DNA of 64,000 nucleotides, taken from the NCBI RefSeq assembly GCF_019112545.1, contig NW_025064881.1, positions 651,331 to 715,330 of the forward strand, in the 5' to 3' direction. A program made the position numbers and the translations under genes. Position 1 is the first letter of the stretch; each line of letters opens with the position of its first letter. The notes under the pieces are model-generated. The model was not told the origin of the DNA and did not search any database. It saw only the letters and a program-made list of their open reading frames with translations. Origin of the DNA: Guyanagaster necrorhizus (Eukaryota > Basidiomycota > Agaricomycetes > Agaricales > Physalacriaceae). Positions 56,289 through 64,000 of the stretch are shown piece after piece.

Positions 56289-57636
56289 ATGGCCACTCAG
56301 ATCAATATTCCATCAAACCTTACTGATGCCGAGAGAGCTTTTATATCCACAGATCTTGACGGCGCGTTGAATTCACGAGTGCTTTATTCTCTACTTCTCG
56401 GTGTGTATATTAGTTTAGAATCCGGTGTCTAATGATTCACTGTACATAGGTTTATATACAGGAATCGTTGCTGTCACTTTGGGGAACATCTGTGAGAAGA
56501 ATGAGTCCACTACTATGTTATCCGAACTAATGTAAACGACGCAGTTATGAACAAGGATCGACCCACTGGACGAGGCATAGTCGTGACTATATCCCTCCTC
56601 CATATTGCAACTGCTATCAACTTCGGCCTCGACTGGGTATACATCCGCACTATTTTTGTTAAAAATGGACAGAGTTCTTGGGCAGAATATGTGTTTTACA
56701 ATAGTTTCGACATAAATTTAACTGTGGGGATGGGTACTACAGGTGCTATATGTACTGTTCTTGCGGACTCCACTATGGTGTGTGCGACTTCATGGCATTC
56801 TCTTCAGCAGCTTAGCTTACCATTAATCGAAACTATAGATCTGGCGTTGTTGGATGGTCTGGGGACGGCGATGGCAGATCATTTTGCTCCCTACTCTTTT
56901 CCTCAGTTCTACAATTGGTATGATCAACCTGGCCTTACAGTTTGTGAATTGACCCAGGTTGTGTGCAGTATTCAAAATCATTGCTACATACAGATCATAT
57001 GCCACTATAAATGGGTACACCCCTGGATATGTGCTCCAATCAGCCTTTATCCTCGCTACAACTCTATCGTGCACCTCGCTCATAATTTACCGCATTGTGA
57101 CCGTTGCACGAGCAGGAGGAACTCAAGTAGGAGGTGGAGTTGGAGCTTACCGCCATGTTATTGAGGTCTTTATTGAATCGTCGGCTCTTTATTCCTTATC
57201 CTTGATCACATATGTAGTTGTATTTTCCTGCAACACCAGTGCATCGCCTTACATTGATATCATAACAGGAACGGCAAGAGTATGCGCATATTCTTCAGCT
57301 ATCTTCTACTGCCTTACAGTATTTATGTAGGGAATTGCACCGACACTCCTTGTAGGGCGTGTCGCAGCAGGTCATGCTCGATCAGACGATTCCTGGCAAG
57401 GAAGCATTGTGTCCTCCCTTCGTTTCGGTGCACATTCCAGAGAGTCTCAGCAAGATTCCAGTGCAACAAGTACTGACCTCGAAGGCCAGCAGGAGAGAAG
57501 CAACGAATACGACCATTCCACGTCGATGGCCTCTAGTGCCGACAATAGCCTCATCCATCAAGGTCACCGCGAAACCCAGCGAGAGAGACCAGCGAATGAT
57601 TCTAACGCGGCGATCATCACTGTAGACATTTGTTGA
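56289..57636 (+). CDS. 7TM-2: multi-pass membrane protein
   Basis: Six exons: 56289-56400, 56450-56491, 56545-56777, 56839-56917, 56969-57279, 57331-57636. Phases are identical to 7TM-1, and the product has 360 residues. The N-terminus is MATQINIPSNLTDAERAF. Hydrophobic helices are spread over exons 1 to 5, with WRCWMVWGRRW in exon 4 and TVARAGGTQVGGG, then ESSALYSLSL in exon 5. The soluble tail starts GHARSDDSWQGS and is rich in Ser, Gln and Glu. It is probably located in the plasma membrane or an internal membrane. Function unknown. Normal CpG content. 7TM-1 lies 5.7 kb to the left in the same direction, and a relic of a third copy lies 1.8 kb to the right. Confidence 0.8.
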
Positions 57637-59455
57637 TATGCATTTTATTTAGTATTTACCGCACTTCCTTTGTTCTTTCGCCCATGTACCGGATGATGTA
57701 CATGTACCTTTTGGAGGCTGGCCATCCCTATTCTTTCTCTGCTCTCAGACTATTGGCATTTTCATATTAGATTTACTTCCACATATTATACAACGGGCGA
57801 GTTGTAGGAGACGGCGTGGCAATTACTTTTTGCGTAGCACAGAAGTACCTACCCTGACTTATTGTCAAGAAAGGCTGAGATGCATCATCACTGGGCTCTC
57901 ACCTGTGATCGAGGAGAAATTTGAGGTTTAATGCATATCGATTATACGCTCTTGTGTAGCCTTGAAACTTGAAATTTCATGCACACTATTAAGCAACCTT
58001 TTGGGGGATCCGAGGGAAGTGAGACGCCTGTGAGACTAGTACATGACAATTGGCCAAATACAAACTGAAGGATGACGTTGATTATATCCATGGAAAAGGT
58101 TTGACAGAGATATTATTTGCGAGTAATGTGCGTGTCAGTGGGAATCTCCCTCAAAGATACTCGGCATATGCCGGTCCGGAATTAATTCTCAGTCAGCACG
58201 TCCTATGCAGCCATTTTCTTCTTCCACTAAGCAGCTGAGGATGCAAACACGATTTCCGCCAAGTGATTATCAAGGCCGACCTACGAGAATAGGATGAGAA
58301 ATCGTGGAAGTATGTGGCCAGTATTCTATGATCCTGTATCCATGCGCAGAGTTGCCCATGCACGACCGAGCACGGAGCTTTTAGAGGTCGAATCGCAGCT
58401 GGATGCAACGGTTTCACGTCCTCGGGACATGGTACTACTGGTCAGATTCTCTCTCTTTCGCTGTGGGTAGCGGACACGTATTTACAGTACGTCTCTTCTT
58501 CCGGTGTCAGCTTGCCTACAATTCACTAAAAGTGAGTAGAGTAGGCGATTTCATACTGGGAACAGATCAATCAAGTCCTCTCAGATAATATGAATATGGC
58601 TTAGAGTGACCAGGTTCAATGGCCGGACTTGCACATCAAACAGATTGGAGGTCAACTTTGCGAAGGATGAACGATATCGCTGAAGAATAGGAGATTCCTG
58701 GTGTATTCGTACAAGGCGATGGATGGCAGAGCAGGGATATTGGCGCATAAAATATTAGCCATACCGCCCTCTCAGATTGTGGTGCTCTACACCCAAGATA
58801 AAACTGTACGACTCTCTACTCTCTTCTCCTTTCTTCTTTCCTTCTTGACTTCTCTTTCAGACCTAGTTTCTGGAATACGATCACTCCCGTCATCCCTTCT
58901 CCTCGTCCTTGCTGCTGTACTTCTGCGTATACGGCGCCTTGCATCTCGGCATTCATGCACATAGGGTTCGGATCCAGGGGAGATATGAGTGTCCTCTGGG
59001 GCGGACGAGTTGATGGAACGAGCTCTATCTGGTATCCATCATGTTGCTTGGTATGCCAGCCTGTTCCTGTTGGTTCATCCGAAGCTCACTGTTTTCGAAT
59101 TCATATGACAGCAGCGTCAGCTCTGGCATCCATTTCCATGGACTTCAGACTACTTATTCGGGAGATGCTGCGCGTCGAGATCCAAATTTCACCACCTTTG
59201 GGGCGCGGTAAGTTCATCAGGCAAGCACTTTCCTATCAATGGAGTTGGTTCAGGACTACGACAACCGATACTTTGCCTCCCGGGCTGTCAAAAGGATGGG
59301 CATAGACACTACAACTATGCCTGTGCTTGTTGCAATCTTGAATCATCTAGAATTGCCGCGATGCCCGTGGCTATTTCAGGACAGTTTCATAATCCCACCA
59401 TCTGTTCAATCTCTGAGGTGATGAGGATGATTTACGGGATTACGACCGCACTCTG
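57637..59455. other. Unassigned region between 7TM-2 and the third-copy relic
   Basis: Short open stretches occur, for example 58050-58238, 58701-58964 and 58955-59305 on the plus strand, with possible intron signals near 58810-58860. No family is recognised and the pieces do not join convincingly. It may be the decayed 5' portion of the third membrane-protein copy or another broken gene. Confidence 0.4.
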
Positions 59456-59625
59456 ATCCTCTAGCAGCAATTGCAAGGGTATATTCATAGTAGTCTTCCT
59501 TATCTTCGCATCTCATAGAATTAAATAGGGAAATCTCCTTGAGCGTCGCCGTAGGTCATTTTCGTGCAGATGATTCTTGTCAGGGTCACCACAACACTTC
59601 GGGAGAGTTCGAGCTCTTGTTCAGT
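59456..59625 (+). pseudogene. 7TM-3: relic of a third membrane-protein copy
   Basis: The stretch CTAGCAGCAATTGCAAGG, a GTATATTC donor, an intron-like segment ending AATAGGG, and GGTCATTTTCGTGCAGATGA matches the exon 5 end, intron 5 and exon 6 start of 7TM-1 and 7TM-2 (GH-ADDS-QG in protein). About 27 bp of exon 6 is missing and the frame is lost soon after. No clear remnant of exons 1 to 4 was found upstream. Confidence 0.6.
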
Positions 59626-59686
59626 TTATGAGAATTGCGTCATGTTGCACTGGAAAATGCGAGGACCCTAAAAGCGCGCGAATATC

Positions 59687-60148
59687 TTACACTTGCGCCC
59701 TTTCCCCTCGAATTTGTCTTGGGCAACTAACGATTACAATCTCCTCGTTCCGGATGAAGCCAGGACGGTATGTCGAGCCATGGTTGTCGAAGTCCTTCTC
59801 AAATCCGATACGCGTCTCCGTCATGCATAAGTCTTTCCCGCCTGTTTGCCTCGGATTTGATACGACGAGGTCAAAAACCCGTGTTGGATATAATATGCCG
59901 GGCATTTCGAGGCCGGACAATTCATTAGCTGAAGAAATGGTCGTAGCAGTTGCGTTGAGAACCCGTCTGTCTCTTCCGTCATTTGGGCGAAGGGACCTCC
60001 TTAAAACCTCGACGTATCCAACACAAGAATTTATTTCGCGACGGTCTTTCCGACATCCCGAATAGACGCGTTTACTTACTACGCTCCATCTTTGCAATCT
60101 GATCGTTGGCTTTTCGGCACTATGTGGCACCGCACGTTGTTCATCCAT
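59687..60148 (-). CDS. Unrecognised 153-codon ORF
   Basis: ATG-initiated minus-strand frame with normal-looking composition, divergent from the GH16 gene, whose ATG lies 90 bp further right. Contains RVFDLVVSNP, TETRIGFEKDFDNHGSTY and RPGFIRNEE. I do not recognise the family. A plus-strand frame is open across the same bases (59577-60065), so neither is certain to be coding. Could be part of a spliced gene. Confidence 0.25.
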   Translation of the reverse strand: MDEQRAVPHSAEKPTIRLQRWSVVSKRVYSGCRKDRREINSCVGYVEVLRRSLRPNDGRDRRVLNATATTISSANELSGLEMPGILYPTRVFDLVVSNPRQTGGKDLCMTETRIGFEKDFDNHGSTYRPGFIRNEEIVIVSCPRQIRGERAQV

Positions 60149-60237
60149 GTTTAGCTCCTACGGCACTATGCTTTACAGTAAATGTCGTATATACTACCCG
60201 GAACACAGGGAACTGAACTTGTCTGTCTTTCCCTGCC

Positions 60238-62529
60238 ATGTCTTCCCGCGCCTCCCGTTCTCGCTCTCGCCGCCAACCAGGAATTGAACCAAGCACGTCG
60301 GGACCACCAAGGTCACGTTCTGGCACCGGTACGCGTCATTCTTCCAAACGATCCACTGTGAAACAGCCTGGGGTACCTTCGGCATCACAATCTCAGCCTC
60401 GACATCGGCCCCGCACGCGCTCTTCCCACGCTATTGCCCAAGGTGTCGCGACTGGCACGATTGGTGGTGGATATGGTCCTTATTCAGTAAGTATTTGTTT
60501 GTTTTCTTGACAATTCTCTAATGCTACTGCAGTACAAACCTACCCAAGCCACTGATGGTGGAATGTATTTTACCTCGCATTTTTCCACACCTCCAGTCGC
60601 GCCTCCAGTCCAGACCAAAGCAGTGGCCACCACTACTGTTCCCCGGTTTCAATACTTCTGGGACAAGGATCCAGAACTTGATGATATCCTCCACAATCCT
60701 GACCCCATCATCGACGCCAAAATGGACCGGTCCTGTCCCCTTTTCTCCTCGCGCGGCTGGGAGAACGTAAGCGCACTCGGGGTCACCCTTGTGGGGCTGA
60801 TCGCTCTATTCCTTGGTTTTCCCATCATCAGCCATTACACACGCACGGTCAACACTGCGCCTGGATATAATCTTGGCGGAATCAATTCTACTGGGCAGGT
60901 ACCGGACCTTCCTGGGTTCCCGAAGCTCATAGATGTGGATACTCCCTCGGAGGCGTACTCGCGTACGGGGCACGATGGGAAGCAGTACAACTTGGTGTTC
61001 AGCGACGAGTTCAATACGGATGGACGTACGTTCTATTCTGGAGATGATCCCTATTGGGAGGCAGTTGACTTCAACTATTGGCCCACTGGTGATGTTGAGT
61101 GGTATGATCCAAGTGTATGTCTGCTTGGGCTATGTAGTGAACCATATTCTCATTCAATTTGTTGTTATTTAGGCAGCCATCACGCGAGATGGCAAATTGG
61201 TGCTTACGATGACGGAGGAAAACATTCACGACTTCAATTTCAAGAGCGGTCCGTTTACATTTTAAAATCGATGCTCTCCGCGTAATTGACGTGCTGATAG
61301 CTATGGTTACGTCATGGAACAAATTGTGCTTTACTACCGGTTATATCGAAGTTTCGATCAGCATGCCTGGTAGTCCGAAGGCAGCAGGTTTATGGCCTGG
61401 TGAGCTAATGGTGGTTCGTAGGTGCCCAATGACTTCTGACGACTTTTAACAGCTGCATGGACCATGGGAAACTTGGTATGAATCCTTCTCATCCCTTCCA
61501 AAGTATTGTTCTCACCATGTTGCAGGGCCGCGCTGGCTACGGTGCAACTACGGATGGAATGTGGCCGTACAGCTACGACTCCTGTGACTTGGGCACATTC
61601 CCGAATCAAACAACAGCATCTGGCGAACCAAAAGCCGCGCTTACGGGCGGGAGCGGCGGCTTACCCATTAGCTACCTCCCCGGCCAACGCCTCTCTGCAT
61701 GCACATGCGAGGGATCTGACCACCCAGGACCCACCACCAGCACGGGGCGCGGTGTCCCCGAAATTGATATCATCGAACACCAAATCGACACGACTATCTG
61801 GCACGGTCAAGTTTCGCAGAGCTATCAGGTCGCACCATTCAATTATCACTATCAGGCTGATCATTCACCAAGCGTGACGACTATTTACGATGATATGATA
61901 ACCCACTTCAATACGTATAATGGTTCTAATTTGCAGCAGGCGCTGTCAGCCCTGACGTACATTGATGAGACATTGTATAATGGGACTGGATATGGGGCAT
62001 ATGGGTATGAGTGGTATTCGAATCCGGATAATCGCGATGAGGGGTATATCACTTGGTATAGCGATGGTGTGGAGTCGTGGACGGTGACGTCTGGAACCAT
62101 AGGAGCCGATTCCACAGTGGAGATCAGCCAACGACTCATCGCAGAGGAACCTTTAGTGGGTGCTGTTCCGGATATTTGCTCACAGTCATTCGGAACTGAC
62201 ATACGTTGTGTAGTACATCATCTTCAACCTGGGCATGTCGCCCCAGTTCCAGGCACAGGATTACAAGCACCTGACCTTCCCGAGTTCGATGTACATCGAC
62301 TACGTCCGGGTGTATCAACGTTCTGGAACGGAGAATGGGTTGACGTGTAATCCCCCAAACAGACCTACGACAGATTATATCAATGAGTGTGTTCTCTGAT
62401 GTTGATCCTGCCTGTTTTCTCATCGTTCTGGGATCTAGTCATCAAGAAGCGTACACTAATCCTGATTGGAAGACATGGGGTGCGGCGGGGTACACGTTCC
62501 CACGGAATTCTGTTTACGACGGATGTTGA
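60238..62529 (+). CDS. SKN1/KRE6-type family 16 glycoside hydrolase, beta-glucan assembly
   Basis: Eight exons: 60238-60486, 60533-61114, 61173-61248, 61301-61399, 61453-61475, 61526-62155, 62214-62386, 62439-62529, giving 640 residues. The cytosolic N-terminus is Arg/Ser-rich (SSRASRSRSRR). A single membrane helix at about residues 164-185 (VGLIALFLGFPII) makes it a type II membrane protein. The lumenal GH16 domain starts with YNLVFSDEFNTDGRTFY. The active-site motif is EIDIIEHQ with Glu422 and Glu427 as nucleophile and acid/base and Asp424 between them. The end is NPDWKTWG, SVYDGC, typical of SKN1/KRE6. In yeast these proteins are needed for beta-1,6-glucan in the cell wall and act in the secretory pathway. 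Exon 5 is only 23 nt long but is required by the phases. Confidence 0.9.
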
Positions 62530-62910
62530 GCGCGACGATCACCACTTAATCACAATAATGCCGCGTCTTCCCCACCTTAGCCCCTAACTGCGAAAATCAA
62601 GAAAAAAAGTTACACTATAGTGAAGGTCCCCAACTGGGCAATCTTCCGATACCGGCATGTCGACGCCGATTCGTTTTTGGTGTCAAAATCGTGGGTGTAT
62701 GTTCAGGTACATACATTCTTGTAAATATGCAGGGTTGTGGTACTCGGAGCGTGGCGACCGCCTCTTTGTCGTGCTCTGCAAATAGATAGTCTCGTGATCC
62801 CCAAACTCGACAAAAATCGAACGGCTCGAGGTTGGGACGGAAATAGCTGACCCTGTGAATACCGTTCGACTTCGCGGCAGAAGCGTCGATAATGGAAATG
62901 CCTGTTGCAG
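62530..62910. other. Spacer between the GH16 gene and the right duplication arm
   Basis: A minus-strand frame is open through 62615-63046 but runs into the MAF1 copy and has no recognisable domain. No repeat or RNA gene seen. Confidence 0.4.
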
Positions 62911-63637
62911 AAGCTGTTTCGATCGCTCGAGGATGCCTACAAGGACGAGGCAGCCCATTCACCGTCAGTTCCTTCTTGGCTCGCTCTCGACGAGCCGGAG
63001 ATGACCCCTTTCGGACCCATCGACAAGCATGCGTCGCGGAAGACACTCTACCTCCTCATTGCCACTCTCAACATCGCCTTTCCTGACTATGAGTTCTCGG
63101 ATGTGCGACCCGGGCATTTCAACAAAGAGGAGAGCGGAGCGGCGGTACTCAACGCCCTCAGCACGAGGCCTCTCCGAGTGCGAGGTCTTCTCGTACGTAC
63201 CAGAGATAGAGGCTGATCCCCATGGCAGCGACTTGAGCGACGACGACGATTATCCAGCCAGTGATGAAGCTGAGTCGACAGATGAGGAAGAGGTGTTCGA
63301 GTTTGACGACTACAATGTTGACGAGGCCAAGTCAGCGCCTATACCTATGACGGCGCGCCGTCGGTCGGATGATAGTCTCAAGTCTGGTTTGACGCGGAGG
63401 CGCCATGGGGCGCTATTATGGTCATCTCACTGGTTCTTTCTGAATCGCAAGCAGAAACGTATATTGTTTATCTCGGTGTGGGCGAGGATGAAAGGCCAGG
63501 GAAATATATGGATGGGTGGGGAGAAGACAGGCTATAGGTGGTCGACTTCTGTGGATTCGGGTTCGGAGAGGTTTTTGGGATGGGAAGGAGCTACGGGTGC
63601 AGGTGCTCGTGCTCTGGGGTTGACGACATCGTTGTGA
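62911..63637 (+). pseudogene. Truncated MAF1 copy
   Basis: Starts inside MAF1 at KLFRSLEDAYKDEA, so the first 40 or so residues and any start codon are missing. A 200-bp deletion removes the middle (after VLNALST) and changes the frame. The two halves read in different frames: 62911 to about 63170, and then GLSECEVFSYVPEI through to TGA at 63635-63637. Compared with the intact copy there are scattered substitutions (for example MTARRRSDD for MMARRRSDD). No promoter of its own is visible. Confidence 0.87.
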
Positions 63638-64000
63638 GCATTTTCTGTTGTATAATTTTGTGTATCTACTATGGTCTACGATCTTTTTACTGTACATTAT
63701 CTATGCTGCGACTGTGCTAGTGTGCTTGTATATTGATACGAACGTTGAATATTGATTTGGTATCGTTGGCTGGGCCTGTGGGAATTTGCAATAGAAGCAG
63801 CTGCTGTTCTTTCCTTGCTACCATCGCCAGCGTTGTACCTCTTCGCACGCCGCCTTTTATCTTTTTTGGCTGCCTCATTAGCTGTCTGTTCTGTCAACTA
63901 TGCCGGGCGATAGGAGATTTCCGATCAAATGACGTCCATGAGGAATGCTATGATTAGAGCGAGCCAAGCTCTGCTTTCTACCATCATCTTCGACGAACAA
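62911..64000. repeat. Right arm of inverted duplication, runs off the window
   Basis: Reverse-complement copy of 52297-53588, beginning AGAAGCTGTTTCG. It includes the broken MAF1 (to 63637), the intergenic DNA and, at the very edge, the sequence just upstream of the dioxygenase ATG. It lacks the 200 bp corresponding to 53131-53330. Substitutions are sparse and found in coding and non-coding parts alike. Confidence 0.9.

Noticed and set aside
59687..60148. DLVVSNP as a methyltransferase motif
   Set aside because: The catalytic motif needs NPPY or DPPY; here it is NPRQ, and no S-adenosylmethionine-binding region precedes it.
62615..63046. A separate minus-strand gene of 143 codons
   Set aside because: Over half of it is the antisense of the duplicated MAF1, and the rest shows no recognisable features.

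Overview
The window looks like the genome of a filamentous basidiomycete, most likely a mushroom-forming Agaricomycete. The host genes have many short introns (about 45-60 bp, GT-AG). One encodes an SKN1/KRE6-type family 16 glycoside hydrolase, and two belong to a multi-pass membrane protein family I associate with Agaricomycetes. The repeats are Ty3/Gypsy chromodomain LTR retrotransposons. I cannot name the species.

Positions 1-47530 are one nested pile of at least seven Gypsy copies of a single family. I label them Gy1, Gy2, A, B, C, D and E. Every insertion whose target can be read lies inside the gag or pol of another copy. D (+) is the outermost. Into D inserted C (+), Gy2 (+, into reverse transcriptase) and E (-, into RNase H). 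B (-) inserted into C, A (-) into the reverse transcriptase of B, and Gy1 (+) into the gag of Gy2. A 1.4 kb solo-LTR-like element S sits in the integrase of A. Target duplications of 5 bp support Gy1 (CAAAG), A (CAGTT), E (TGTTA) and, with one mismatch, Gy2. B, C and D run off the left edge.

The family has LTRs of 433-473 bp. It has a 13-nt primer-binding site complementary to its own inferred transcript start (Tf1-like self-priming), a conserved small membrane ORF ahead of gag (ORF0), and a gag of about 1000 residues with a CCHC knuckle. Its pol order is protease, reverse transcriptase, RNase H, integrase, chromodomain. Gy1 is CpG-rich and nearly intact, but pol carries five in-frame TGA codons. 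The other copies are CpG-depleted and full of transition-derived stops, as expected from RIP-like mutation or methylcytosine deamination.

From 47531 to about 50700 the DNA is still AT-rich and CpG-poor. It holds a coding relic and a six-exon membrane protein gene (7TM-1, 49285-50604). Composition then changes abruptly. The right part carries a TfdA/TauD-like dioxygenase (-), a MAF1 homologue (-), an imperfect tandem repeat, a paralogue of the membrane protein (7TM-2, 56289-57636), a relic of a third copy, and a GH16 SKN1/KRE6 gene (60238-62529).

The MAF1 to dioxygenase-promoter segment (52297-53588) reappears inverted at 62911-64000 with a broken MAF1, so the last 11.7 kb is bracketed by an inverted duplication. 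No RNA genes or CRISPR arrays were recognised.
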